A stretch of 64,000 bases of DNA. It comes from Methylobacter sp. (GTDB taxonomy: Bacteria > Pseudomonadota > Gammaproteobacteria > Methylococcales > Methylomonadaceae). The stretch spans positions 1 to 64,000 of the forward strand of contig JAGXGY010000023.1 of assembly GCA_024636505.1 (NCBI GenBank), read 5' to 3'. Position numbers and translations under genes: made by a program. This document shows positions 8,941 to 16,462 of the stretch, piece after piece; the first letter of the stretch is position 1, and each line of letters begins with the position of its first letter. The notes beneath the pieces are model-generated. The model was not told the DNA's origin. It did not search any database and was given only the letters and a program-made list of their open reading frames with translations.

Positions 8941-8959
8941 CATAGCTATCGACACAACT
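8941..8959 (+). repeat. solo copy of the miniature-element terminal repeat
   Basis: CATAGCTATCGACACAACT matches the terminal inverted repeats of the miniature element at 53126-53274 at about 17 of 19 positions. No opposing copy was seen nearby, so this could be a remnant end. The surrounding 8864-9144 stretch holds no other recognised feature. Confidence 0.35.
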
Positions 8960-9144
8960 TAGAAAGGCTAGGCGGGATGGAACCTGGTTTCCATACGGAA
9001 CCCATAATTATCTATTGTCAGATGCGTGGGACTGGTCACACCGGGTATCGGAACAATGAAGGTAAGGTGTTCAAACAGCCCGGTCCCTTGATTTTCGCAG
9101 TTTGTTAATAACATTAACTTAGGTTTGCTTTTAAGGACAATTTG

Positions 9145-9261
9145 ATCACGATATACGCTGTTTGTCGAGAATGAGCAGTGCGATGCCGCTGAGAATGGCA
9201 GTGCCGACAAGTAAACCGTTATTGGACAACAATAAACTCAACAGTAAGACGTTAAATTTCA
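9145..9261 (-). CDS. possible 38-residue hydrophobic small protein
   Basis: ATG 9261 opens MKFNVLLLSLLLSNNGLLVG and closes after 38 codons; the peptide is almost all hydrophobic and could form one or two membrane helices. It follows the 162-residue membrane protein at the distal end of the mxa run with 42 bases between. No clear ribosome site is present, and it may be a chance ORF. Confidence 0.25.
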
Positions 9262-9303
9262 TGGCAACAATCCCGGTAAAACAAAAAATAAAAGATAATC
9301 GGC

Positions 9304-9792
9304 TTATTCGGCGGTGCGGTAATAACTGTAAGCCATGGCAACGGCCGCAAGCATCATTAACTGCCAGATGTAGCTATCGAAATAAGCCACGCAAACCGTT
9401 ATAAGACCCAGAAACAGTCCTACGAAAATACAGCGCCAATCTTTTTTTATGCCATCCAGATAAGTCGTTAACGCCAGTATTAACAGTACGATCAAACCGG
9501 CTTCTTCGTGGAAGATTCTTCCCGAACTGTGGTAAGAGTAAATAATGATGGCCGCGCACAAGCCGCCTGACCAATGCAGCAGCCGCTCGATAAGCGTCTT
9601 AAGATTATCGCCATGCTGCTTGAATCGATAATAGTCGGGAGCGATAGCGATAACGGTAAACAAGAACATCATCACAAACCAATAATCGTGGCTGGTATGC
9701 CGATAGCTATAGCCGATGTAGGCGCCGAGCACCGACAAAAATAAACGTAGCGTAAAAAGATGATGGCTTGACAGCAGGTTTTGTTTATTCAT
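9304..9792 (-). CDS. unknown membrane protein at the end of the mxa operon
   Basis: A 162-residue protein with about five hydrophobic segments (LRLFLSVLGAYIGYSY, DYWFVMMFLFTVIAIA, LIVLLILALTTYL and others). It lies 36 bases after mxaL on the same strand and is probably co-transcribed with mxaCKL. I do not recognise the family. Other methylotrophs carry further small genes (mxaD, mxaE, mxaH) at this end of the cluster, but no match to them can be claimed from reading. A role in methanol dehydrogenase maturation is a guess from position only. Confidence 0.55.
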   Translation of the reverse strand: MNKQNLLSSHHLFTLRLFLSVLGAYIGYSYRHTSHDYWFVMMFLFTVIAIAPDYYRFKQHGDNLKTLIERLLHWSGGLCAAIIIYSYHSSGRIFHEEAGLIVLLILALTTYLDGIKKDWRCIFVGLFLGLITVCVAYFDSYIWQLMMLAAVAMAYSYYRTAE

Positions 9793-9828
9793 GGATGATT
9801 TTTCAAGAGGATGGATAACGAAAGGCGG

Positions 9829-10815
9829 TTACCGACGCCCAAACTGGAGCCTGGGAATCAGCGAAAAAAATTGACGGAATAGATAGACTCTCGGCAGGTA
9901 GACGAGGCTTAACATCAGCAATGCCAGCAACGCCGGTTGCCGGCGAATATCGGTCTGCACAATTTTTTCAGTCGCCAGTTTCGGGTTTTTTAATGCCCGA
10001 CTCAGGTTTTTTAAGTCGGTTAAGCGGGCGTAAGCCAAGCCGGATTCCGCGCCCAGTTTTTCTAAATAGGTTTCCTGTAAAGCGCTTAAATGCTCGTTGC
10101 CGGTGGCGGCTTCGCTGCCGAACGGGGCGTTGCGCGCGTTGTAGCCTTTCATTTGCGACGGGTCTAAATTGGATTGTCCGAATGAAGAACGGTGCGGCAC
10201 ATCGTCATGGCTATAAAACCCGGTTTGCTTGCCTTGACTGTCGAACTTGGGGATAGGCACGGCCTGTAAGCCGCCGACGCCGATAATCATGCCTTTTGCC
10301 TGTCCCTTTATCGTGGAAAAATCGGTCTGGTAATTGGGATTCACCGGCGGGGCTTCCTGGCCGTCGGTAATGAAGATCACCGAACTGTCGCTTTTTTTCA
10401 GCATGTCCAGCGTGCTCAGCAAGCCTTTGGCAATATTGCTGTCTGCGGCCCAGGCCATGCGCCAGTCGATTTTGCTGATCGCTGTGTCTATTTCCGTGTA
10501 CGCCGAACAAACTTCCAGTGGCTCGAATAACAAGGTTGAGCGCCTTTCGGTGAACAGGCCGAGGCCGACTTTGGACTCGCAAGGCAGGTCTCGTAACAGT
10601 TCGCGCAGGGTTTGCTTGACAAAATGCAGGCGGCTGACGGCCTGCTTGTCTTGTTGGTAGTCGGTCGCATTCATGCTGCGAGTAATGTCGATAATGAAGG
10701 TGTAGTTGTAAGTTGGTGATTTTTGTTGCTTGCTGGGATACAGAAACAGCACCAGCATGGCGATAAGCGCCGCCAGCAAGCACCCGATTCGATAATCTTT
10801 TAATAGTTTGCTCAT
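9829..10815 (-). CDS. mxaL: MxaL-like von Willebrand A domain membrane protein
   Basis: 328 residues, with an N-terminal membrane helix (IGCLLAALIAMLVLFLY), a von Willebrand A domain and a C-terminal membrane helix before a basic tail. The metal site is IDITRSMNATD, a DxTxS form of the MIDAS motif, and 'SSVIFITDGQEAP' carries the later Asp. MxaL takes part, with MxaA, MxaC and MxaK, in activating and inserting Ca2+ into methanol dehydrogenase in the periplasm. ATG 10815 is chosen over 10833 because GAGGAAAG precedes it. Order mxaC-mxaK-mxaL is as in known clusters. A 48-bp palindrome lies between mxaK and this gene. Confidence 0.85.
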   Translation of the reverse strand: MSKLLKDYRIGCLLAALIAMLVLFLYPSKQQKSPTYNYTFIIDITRSMNATDYQQDKQAVSRLHFVKQTLRELLRDLPCESKVGLGLFTERRSTLLFEPLEVCSAYTEIDTAISKIDWRMAWAADSNIAKGLLSTLDMLKKSDSSVIFITDGQEAPPVNPNYQTDFSTIKGQAKGMIIGVGGLQAVPIPKFDSQGKQTGFYSHDDVPHRSSFGQSNLDPSQMKGYNARNAPFGSEAATGNEHLSALQETYLEKLGAESGLAYARLTDLKNLSRALKNPKLATEKIVQTDIRRQPALLALLMLSLVYLPRVYLFRQFFSLIPRLQFGRR

Positions 10816-10844
10816 TGCTTTCCTCGTTCCCATGCAATTTCTAG

Positions 10845-10892
10845 TCGCGACGTAGGCGTCGCTCCCACGTGGGAGCGACGCCTACGTCGCGA
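10845..10892. repeat. 48-bp perfect palindrome, GTGGGAGCGACGCC family
   Basis: A perfect inverted repeat with 24-bp arms and no loop, centred on CACGTG, between mxaK and mxaL. Near-identical copies occur at 49913-49976 (one mismatch, longer arms) and as a half-site at 62301-62324. In an mRNA it would form a very strong hairpin and may limit expression of mxaL relative to mxaK. Confidence 0.9.
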
Positions 10893-10932
10893 TTAATATC
10901 GAGTTATATATTGACTGTGATTGGCGGCGCAG

Positions 10933-11493
10933 TTAAGGCAAACTACGCGGAAAACCCGGCACTGTCGTCCACAACTGCGATTTTTGGTTCTTAGGTTCGT
11001 CGTCCGGCATGTCGACCCTGTCCATTTCCGGTAACAAGCGCATGGCGACTTCAAGGTTATATTTGGCATCCCAATTGCCGCTGTCCAATGCCAAGGCTTG
11101 CCGGTAGGCCTGTTTTGCCAATCCGGCCAAAGGCATGGCTTCATTGATATTTATGGCTTTTGCCTGCTGCACGGCTTGTTCCAGATACAAGTTGCCGAGG
11201 TTGTAGCGGGCTTTGGCCTGGAAGTTCCGGTCGCCTTTATCCATAATCAGGCTCAGGGTCGATAAGGCCTCGTCGTAGTGGTGTTTTTCCTTGAAATAAA
11301 AAGCCCGCGCCAGTCGTAATTCCGGTTCGCCACTAATCACTTTATTAACGGCCACATCCTTGCCCGAAATCAATTGCCGGATTAAATTATTGTCGTGATG
11401 AATGCCGTACAACGCGCCAGCGCTGTAAACGAAAGCCGCCAAGCTGAGCGCCAACGCGGCCCACAGCGTAAAATGCCTGATTGTTCTTATCAT
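10933..11493 (-). CDS. mxaK: MxaK-like protein
   Basis: 186 residues with one N-terminal membrane helix (FTLWAALALSLAAFVYSAG) and a soluble helical region of TPR character (LARAFYFKEKHHYDEALSTL, ARYNLGNLYLEQAVQQA). MxaK is an accessory protein needed for active, calcium-loaded methanol dehydrogenase. Its ATG (11493) overlaps the TGA of mxaC as ATGA, so translation is likely coupled; the longer track ORF from 11508 is therefore rejected. Confidence 0.85.
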   Translation of the reverse strand: MIRTIRHFTLWAALALSLAAFVYSAGALYGIHHDNNLIRQLISGKDVAVNKVISGEPELRLARAFYFKEKHHYDEALSTLSLIMDKGDRNFQAKARYNLGNLYLEQAVQQAKAININEAMPLAGLAKQAYRQALALDSGNWDAKYNLEVAMRLLPEMDRVDMPDDEPKNQKSQLWTTVPGFPRSLP

Positions 11494-12470
11494 CGTTTGA
11501 CCTCGCAAAATTTAACGCCGAATAGAACCAGCAGCAGGAAGGCCGCTACGCTGTAGCAGGCTGCCGACAAATCCTCTTTGGGGATGCGTTCGACATAGTG
11601 CATGGGCAGGTTTTCCAGCTGGTTGATGTCGGCAATCGCCTGTTTTAACGCATCCGGGCTTTCGGCTTCATAAGCCTGATAGGGACTGCCCAGCCCCAGA
11701 AAAAACTTGTGTAGATACAGTTCAGGCATGGCCCCAGCGTTGTCGTCGCGGCTGTCTTCAGGCTGATCGAAAATGCCGGGACTGCCTGCGGTGCGCAGAA
11801 AAATCCAGTACAGACGGATTTGTTGTTGTTTAAACCAAAGCCGCAGTTTTTGTTCGCTGTCGTGATCGATTGCCGCCGCGCCGTCCGAAACCAGCAGTAC
11901 GATACGCGAGCCGGTGACAGGTTGTTGTTCAAAAAACGAGATGGCCATCCCTAAGCCTTTGCTGACATGGGTAAAGCCCAGTGCCGGTGTCGCGGTCGCC
12001 GCAATCGCAGCAGTCACCGCGTTTTTATTTTCGGTCAGCGGCATCACGAATAGCGGCGAAGTGCTGAATTCCGCGAACCCGATCAAATCGTTTTGCCGCT
12101 GTTTGACAAAATCGGTTAATAAGCGCCGCGCCGCTGTGGACTTGGATTCATCGGAGCCGTTCGGCGCGTGCCCGGCAAAGGTGTTATCCATGCTGCTGCT
12201 GCGATCGAGCAGTAACACGATATGCGCGCCGTGGCCGATCCGCTTCCGGCTTTGTTCGGTGCGATGCAGACCCGCGATGCCCAGCACTAATCCGGCAATG
12301 GCCGCGACGGCGCATAGCCGCAAACAGCAGACGACAAAAGCCGACAGCGCGTCGCCGGGTATCAATGCCGTCCACGAGGCGGGGCTGGTACGCATACCGC
12401 TATTGAACAGCGGCAACAGGGCTAGCAGCAGGCCGGTCAAAGCCCACGGAGTATTAACCGCCCAATTCAT
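11490..12470 (-). CDS. mxaC: MxaC-like von Willebrand A domain protein
   Basis: 326 residues: an N-terminal membrane helix (LTGLLLALLPLF), a second near residue 50, a von Willebrand A domain whose MIDAS is LLLDRSSSMDN (DxSxS) near residue 86, SDGAAAIDHD near residue 195, and a final membrane helix at the C-terminus. MxaC acts with MxaA, K and L in calcium insertion into methanol dehydrogenase. Its ATG overlaps the TGA of the mxaA remnant, showing the original coupled order mxaA-mxaC-mxaK-mxaL. Confidence 0.87.
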   Translation of the reverse strand: MNWAVNTPWALTGLLLALLPLFNSGMRTSPASWTALIPGDALSAFVVCCLRLCAVAAIAGLVLGIAGLHRTEQSRKRIGHGAHIVLLLDRSSSMDNTFAGHAPNGSDESKSTAARRLLTDFVKQRQNDLIGFAEFSTSPLFVMPLTENKNAVTAAIAATATPALGFTHVSKGLGMAISFFEQQPVTGSRIVLLVSDGAAAIDHDSEQKLRLWFKQQQIRLYWIFLRTAGSPGIFDQPEDSRDDNAGAMPELYLHKFFLGLGSPYQAYEAESPDALKQAIADINQLENLPMHYVERIPKEDLSAACYSVAAFLLLVLFGVKFCEVKR

Positions 12471-12696
12471 CGGCTACCCCGTTCGATTTTGCGGCATTGC
12501 TCGCAGAGGTCTTTTAGCTGTTGCAAATCCTGCGCGACAACAATCATGCCGTCGGAAAAAAAGTAACGATTGGAGTAGGTGAAGAACCAAAGCAATTGGG
12601 CGTTTATTTGCAGATATTCCGGGTTGCGTCGGTAAAATTCGCCCAGCCGATTAAGGAACAGCGGCTGACCATTCAGGCTGTTCAGGCGTGATGGAC
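12467..12696 (-). pseudogene. mxaA: mxaA 3' remnant
   Basis: After the frame of the mxaF fragment ends, a second frame reads LNSLNGQPLFLNRLGEFYRR ... 'DLCEQCRKIERGSR' and stops at 12467, overlapping the mxaC start as ATGA. This is the conserved C-terminal segment of MxaA (the last 70 or so of about 300 residues), a calcium-insertion factor for methanol dehydrogenase. The four residues just before (VHHA), in the mxaF frame, also fit MxaA, so a one-base loss seems to separate them. No start or ribosome site is present; it is not expected to be made. Confidence 0.8.
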
Positions 12697-13350
12697 AATG
12701 TTATAGGCGGTGGCGTAGCCTCTGACGCCTAATTCAGCGCCCGAGCTGCCGACAATGACTTTGTCCTTAGCCACAAAAGGTGCGACGGTCAGCGTAGAAC
12801 CCATCGCAATGTCGGAGTTTTCCATTTTCCACAACAACTCGCCGGTCTTCGCGTTTAACGCCACGATATGGCCGTCCAGTTGATTCTGGAAAATAGTCGC
12901 AGGATAACCCTCACCGGCAGGCGCATAAGCTAAGCCCCGATTGACCTCGTCGCAACAAGCTACGGCGCGGGCAGCCGGATTTTGTTTGGGTTTGTGTTCC
13001 CATAAAATCTTGCCCGGCTCATCCAGATCAATAGCAAAAATATTGTTAGGGTAGGGTGTATGCACGTACATAATTCCGTCAATAACCAGCGGTCCGCCTT
13101 CATGTCCGTTCAGTACGCCCGTAGAAAACGACCAGACCGGCTGTAGATGCTGAACGTTGTGGGTGTTAATCTGGGTCATTTCGCTAAAGTGGCTGGCATC
13201 GTAGTCTTTAGTCTGCATGGCCCAGTTAGTGTCCTCTTTCGACAGTCTGTCCAGGGCTTTGTTGGCCTGTGCCGGTATCGAAACCGATAATAAGGCACCG
13301 CTACAAACAGCTGACGCGACAGCGGTGCGGGTGAATTTGGAAATCCGCAT
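12682..13350 (-). pseudogene. mxaF: methanol dehydrogenase large subunit MxaF, truncated after about 218 residues
   Basis: The N-terminal third of the PQQ- and calcium-dependent methanol dehydrogenase large subunit. It has a signal peptide (AVASAVCSGALLSVSIPAQA), the tryptophan-docking propeller blades (LDGHIVALNAKTGELLWK) and the vicinal cysteine pair in ARAVACCDEVNRGLAYA that sits over PQQ. MxaF is normally about 600 residues; here it stops at TAYNIVHHA. The calcium and PQQ ligands and the catalytic Asp are missing, so no active enzyme can result. A strong ribosome site (GGAGGAACC) remains. The break joins directly to the mxaA 3' end. Confidence 0.9.
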
Positions 13351-13675
13351 GGTTCCTCCAGGGGTTATAATTGTTATGCTTATGAGGCTATAAAGTCAGC
13401 CCGTGCGTATCAATAAAGGTGAAGTAAGTAACCCGCTTTCTTGATCAAAACGTTTGCAATGCTTCATTGAGCGGCAGGGCTGAACAGGTGCTCATGGTAC
13501 GGGAGCGCTTACTGACAGTGTTACGGAATAAGCCAGGAAATCGGCGGGAAAAATCCCGGAATAAACCAAGAAAACTTCCTGTGCCGTTGGGCGGGATAAA
13601 ACGGGGAAAGCTCCTATCGATTTGCCGTTTATAAACAGGCATGATGACTGTTTTGACGCGTTAAGGAGTAAAGTA
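13351..13675. promoter_or_regulatory. divergent mxaF / mxaB control region
   Basis: A 325-base gap between the divergent mxaF fragment and mxaB. It must hold both promoters. The mxaF side ends in CCTGGAGGAACC and the mxaB side in TTAAGGAGTAAAGTA. No promoter box could be assigned with confidence. The stretch at 13541-13612 is rich in CGGGA(A/T)A-type repeats (ggcgggaaaa, cccggaataa, ggcgggataa), which might be regulator binding sites. Confidence 0.5.
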
Positions 13676-14338
13676 GTGGCGGGTAAAATTAGTGTGTTAT
13701 TGGTCGATGATCATGCCGTGGTTCGGACGGGTTATAAAGCCTATCTTTCCTTATCCGATAAAATCGGACAGATTTATGAGGCGGATCGGGGCGAGGCCGC
13801 GTGTCAAATGTACAATCAACATCAACCCGATATTGTGGTGACGGATTTGTCGATGCCGGGTATAGGCGGTTTTGAGAGCATCAGACGGCTGCTCAACCGC
13901 GATCCGCACTGTAAAATCCTGGTATTCAGCATTCATAATGAACTGGTCTATGTGACGCGGGCGCTTGCGGCCGGAGCCAAGGGCTATATCACTAAAAGCA
14001 GCGTGCCTGAAACGCTGATTACTGCAGTGCATAAAATCGCCCAAGGCGGGACTTATGTCGATCCTGAAATTGCCCAGAAACTGGCCGTTTCTATAGCCGG
14101 CGGGCAGGATGAGTCGGAAAAATTAAAACTGCTTTCGCCCAGGGAGTTCGATGTGTTCTGTTTGTTGGCGAATGGCTACATGGCCCGAAAAGCTGCGGAA
14201 AAACTGTGTTTGAGTTATAAAACGGTATGCAACCACGGTACCGTGATCAAGGAAAAAATAGGCGCCAAAACGCTGGCTGAGTTGACCTTGCTGGCGAGCC
14301 AGCAAGGTCTTATTGAAGCGCATGAAAATTATAGTTAA
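13676..14338 (+). CDS. mxaB: MxaB-like LuxR-type response regulator
   Basis: A NarL/FixJ-type response regulator of 220 residues. The receiver domain has the acidic pair VDDH, phosphoacceptor Asp in DIVVTDLSMPG (near residue 57) and the lysine in ITKSS. The DNA-binding LuxR helix-turn-helix is LSPREFDVFCLLANGYMARK followed by LSYKTVCNHG. MxaB is needed for mxa operon expression in methylotrophs, and its place next to mxaF supports the name. GTG 13676 is preferred because AAGGAG stands 8 bases upstream; the track ORF from 13622 would extend it without a ribosome site. It looks intact although its main target is broken. Confidence 0.85.
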   Translation: MAGKISVLLVDDHAVVRTGYKAYLSLSDKIGQIYEADRGEAACQMYNQHQPDIVVTDLSMPGIGGFESIRRLLNRDPHCKILVFSIHNELVYVTRALAAGAKGYITKSSVPETLITAVHKIAQGGTYVDPEIAQKLAVSIAGGQDESEKLKLLSPREFDVFCLLANGYMARKAAEKLCLSYKTVCNHGTVIKEKIGAKTLAELTLLASQQGLIEAHENYS

Positions 14339-14380
14339 GTGCGTCGTTCGCTATAAAAACATTTCTCTGGAGGGAGCTTT

Positions 14381-14911
14381 TTATTTTTCCAGCTGTTGTT
14401 TTAGTCCTGCCAAACCGTTCTTAAAAAATGTATTCATCGCTTTAACCGCCGCTTCGTCATTCAATTTTTCGGGCGGCGTATTGCCGGTATCGCCGCGATA
14501 GAAACGGCTTTTTAGGGTAATCATGCTGGTGCCGCTATCATTCCCCGCTGTTACCTGAAGGTTGGTGGTGTACGAGCTGGCCGGAAATGCCGTTACATTT
14601 TCGGTTTTAAGCCGGTAATTGTATTCATGATCTTGGTCGCTGTAATAATCCAGGCTTTCCACTAGTTGCCCGTCATTTTGCAGGGTAAGGGTTCTAATAC
14701 CGTCAGAAGCGTTTTTTCCATCACCTGAACTGGCTTTGACATCGGGATGCCAGCTTGCAATGGCATCGAATTGCTTGACTGCATTCCAGACTGCGTCGAC
14801 AGGGGCATTAATGATGACGCTTTCTTTGGCTTTTTGTGGAGTTGGTCCGTGAGCAAGAGAGGTAACGGGGAACAATAGGAAACTCAATAATAGTAAGGGT
14901 AAACGGTTCAT
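14381..14911 (-). CDS. mxaD: MxaD-like periplasmic SRPBCC protein
   Basis: 176 residues with a clear signal peptide (MNRLPLLLLSFLLFPVTSLA) and a polyketide-cyclase/START (SRPBCC) fold: VIINAPVDAVWNAVKQFDAI, WHPDVKASSGDG, IRTLTL and the C-terminal helix NTFFKNGLAGLKQQLEK. MxaD is a periplasmic protein that aids electron transfer between methanol dehydrogenase and cytochrome cL. In other methylotrophs mxaD follows mxaL; here it lies beyond mxaB, convergent with it, 42 bases away. It looks intact. Confidence 0.85.
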   Translation of the reverse strand: MNRLPLLLLSFLLFPVTSLAHGPTPQKAKESVIINAPVDAVWNAVKQFDAIASWHPDVKASSGDGKNASDGIRTLTLQNDGQLVESLDYYSDQDHEYNYRLKTENVTAFPASSYTTNLQVTAGNDSGTSMITLKSRFYRGDTGNTPPEKLNDEAAVKAMNTFFKNGLAGLKQQLEK

Positions 14912-15151
14912 GTCAGTAATGTCATTAATTAAAATGGTTCATTATTCATAAAACCGGGTTAAAGGTATTGAGTAACTTTTCTGATAATGGTCGGGAATCT
15001 TTCCTTATATTTTAAAAGGTGTTCGGTTTTTTATTGGGCTTTGGACGAAAAACTAATCGCCTTGCAATGCTGTTTTTTAATATTTAGAAAATTGATCAAA
15101 TTTATAGTTGACAGAAGTCCGGATAAAAAGCATAATAAGCGTCTCAGTACG

Positions 15152-15228
15152 GCGCCTGTAGCTCAGCTGGATAGAGTACTCGGCTACGAACCGAGCGGTC
15201 GGGAGTTCGAATCTCTCCAGGCGCACCA
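15152..15228 (+). tRNA. tRNA-Arg (ACG)
   Basis: A 77-base cloverleaf with the CCA end encoded: acceptor GCGCCTG/CAGGCGC, D-loop AGCTCAGCTGGATAGAGT, anticodon stem CTCGG/CCGAG with ACG, T-loop GGTTCGAAT-type (AGTTCGAAT). ACG reads CGU and, after inosine change, CGC/CGA. It is followed by tRNA-Asn after 16 bases and probably shares its transcript. Confidence 0.97.
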
Positions 15229-15244
15229 CACTGAAAAAGTTTAT

Positions 15245-15320
15245 TCCCCTGTAGCTCAGTCGGTAGAGCGGATGACTGTTAATCATTAGGTCGGCGGTTC
15301 GAGCCCGTCCGGGGGAGCCA
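15245..15320 (+). tRNA. tRNA-Asn (GTT)
   Basis: A 76-base cloverleaf with the CCA end encoded: acceptor TCCCCTG/CGGGGGA, D-loop AGCTCAGTCGGTAGAG, anticodon GTT in GACTGTTAATC, T-arm GGCGGTTCGAGCCCGTC. Its 3' half from the anticodon stem on is the attachment site of the integrative element, which restores the gene on integration; a second copy of that half lies at 22411. Confidence 0.97.
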
Positions 15321-15330
15321 AGTAAATCAA
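15274..15330 (+). repeat. attachment site attL (57-bp direct repeat)
   Basis: Starts in the anticodon stem of tRNA-Asn and ends 10 bases after the CCA. Identical to 22411-22467; identity stops exactly on both sides (T versus G before, A versus G after). Crossover in the anticodon region is usual for tyrosine recombinases that use tRNA genes. Confidence 0.95.
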
Positions 15331-15361
15331 AGCCTTACATGCAAATGTAGGGCTTTTTTTA
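15331..15361 (+). terminator. element-supplied terminator after tRNA-Asn
   Basis: AGCCTTACAT-GCAA-ATGTAGGGCT followed by a T run, starting at the first base after attL. It replaces the host terminator that now lies after attR (22468-22499), so tRNA transcription still ends properly after integration. Confidence 0.8.
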
Positions 15362-15376
15362 TGCCTGAAATTCCCC

Positions 15377-15401
15377 CACGTTGCACTCACGTTGCAATTG
15401 A
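15377..15401 (+). repeat. 25-bp repeat inside the left end of the element
   Basis: CACGTTGCACTCACGTTGCA followed by ATTGA, repeated exactly and in the same direction at 22275-22299 near the right end. It contains CACGTTGCA twice. Such repeats flanking attachment sites often are arm-type binding sites for the integrase or excisionase. Confidence 0.7.
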
Positions 15402-15496
15402 AAATAAAAAGCCATAAAACACACGCAACACTTGCCAGTATTTCAGGCAAAAAAAAGGCCGGAATAATCCAGCCCTTAAATTGATTTCTTAATCCA

Positions 15497-15679
15497 TCAT
15501 TCAATGGTTTGTTCTTCGGCTCTGGTAAAAGTGACCGTTTTAATGCCCTGCCGGTTAAGCTCCGCTATTTCTGCGGCTTGCTCCGGTGTGCCGTCATGTC
15601 GGAAGAACTGCATCGGTTTTGCCAGCTTTGGGGCGGCCAGGGCTTCAAGCTGTACCAGTCGGGCTTTAAGGTTAGCCAT
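15497..15679 (-). CDS. small element protein, paralogue C of three
   Basis: 60 residues beginning MANLKARLVQLEALAAPKLA. It is the last of three neighbouring small genes that share the opening pattern LKxRLxxLE, a likely short coiled-coil helix, followed by a short beta-like part (PMQFFRHDGTPEQAAEIAEL). The TAA of the gene before overlaps its ATG (TAATG). The second half, FxxDGTxEQAxEIA, is close to that of the 55-residue neighbour. No function is known to me; the family is typical of phage-like accessory ORFs. Confidence 0.6.
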   Translation of the reverse strand: MANLKARLVQLEALAAPKLAKPMQFFRHDGTPEQAAEIAELNRQGIKTVTFTRAEEQTIE

Positions 15680-15846
15680 TACTCAACCACTCTAAAAAGT
15701 CGAAGCTTCCCGCCCTGCTGCTCGATCATGGCGATTTCTTCGGCTTGTTCGTCTGTGCCGTCCAATACAAAATGCCGGACAGGTAAAAACTTTTTAATCT
15801 TTCGCGCCATTGCTTCAAGTGCAGCCAGTCTGTTCTTTAAGCTCAT
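15679..15846 (-). CDS. small element protein, paralogue B of three
   Basis: A 55-residue ORF missed by the track because it is under 60 codons: MSLKNRLAALEAMARKIKKF, then 'VLDGTDEQAEEIAMIEQQGG'. Its ATG overlaps the stop of the gene before as ATGA, and its stop overlaps the next start as TAATG, which strongly supports translation. It shares LKxRLxxLE and DGTxEQAxEIA with the 60-residue neighbour. Confidence 0.65.
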   Translation of the reverse strand: MSLKNRLAALEAMARKIKKFLPVRHFVLDGTDEQAEEIAMIEQQGGKLRLFRVVE

Positions 15847-16067
15847 AATTTATCACTCCATACCACACCATCTGCGCCAACCAACCAAACGCCAAGCGTA
15901 TCGCCTAGTGTTTGAAATATATAAACCTCTCGCCTGTCCAGGTGCGCCTCGGTCATTAGCTCCCATTGCTCCGGCGTTGGTTCGCCATTGACCTCGATAG
16001 TGAACCACGGCTTTTCAGGGTTCGCTATGATTTCCAATGCCATTAACCGGCTTTTTAAGCTGCTCAT
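15843..16067 (-). CDS. small element protein, paralogue A of three
   Basis: 74 residues beginning MSSLKSRLMALEIIANPEKP, with the shared LKxRLxxLE start and a diverged C-terminal half (EPTPEQWELMTEAHLDRREV, where TPEQ is common to the set). ATGA overlap with the DUF5681 gene upstream and with the 55-residue gene downstream indicates a translationally coupled run of four genes. Function unknown. Confidence 0.6.
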   Translation of the reverse strand: MSSLKSRLMALEIIANPEKPWFTIEVNGEPTPEQWELMTEAHLDRREVYIFQTLGDTLGVWLVGADGVVWSDKL

Positions 16068-16462
16068 TTTCTGCCCAACTCTAATTCTTCGATTCTTCGA
16101 GTCAGTTCATCAATTTCTATAATCTTGGACTGTGCCGCCAATGCCGTTATTAACTGGCTACCAATATCAGGCGGTATCTGTCCGGCCATTGTTGCCCGGA
16201 TAATTTCGCCGCCCTGTTCAGCCAATGAACCATTAACAGGCAGGCATATCGGCTGTGCTTGGGGTTTGAGCGTTGGGCATACCCTATCAAGCAAACACTT
16301 TGCCGCTGCCACATCGCCAGCTTTGGCCTGTTCAATCATACTTAAGATTATTTCCGGCATCGCTTCGGCAATGGATTTTCTTAAAAGGGTAGCCGGTGTT
16401 TTATCCTTTGGCCGTCCTTTTGGATTGCCTGATACTCCCGGTTTAAATTTTGGTCTGGTCAT
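16064..16462 (-). CDS. DUF5681 domain phage-type protein
   Basis: 132 residues opening with FKPGVSGNPKGRPKDKTPAT, the SGNPxGRPK signature of the DUF5681 family found in phages and integrated elements, often near packaging or DNA-processing genes. The middle (LLRKSIAEAMPEIILSMIEQ, GDVAAAKCLLDRVCP) is helical and the C-terminus is a predicted short coiled coil (IIEIDELTRRIEELELG). A role in DNA recognition, perhaps small-terminase-like, is inferred only. It heads a coupled group with the three small paralogues. Confidence 0.7.
   Translation of the reverse strand: MTRPKFKPGVSGNPKGRPKDKTPATLLRKSIAEAMPEIILSMIEQAKAGDVAAAKCLLDRVCPTLKPQAQPICLPVNGSLAEQGGEIIRATMAGQIPPDIGSQLITALAAQSKIIEIDELTRRIEELELGRK

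Noticed and set aside
10211-10837. 208-codon ORF in a second frame over mxaL
   Set aside because: Shadow of mxaL; arginine/histidine-rich composition of a wrong frame.
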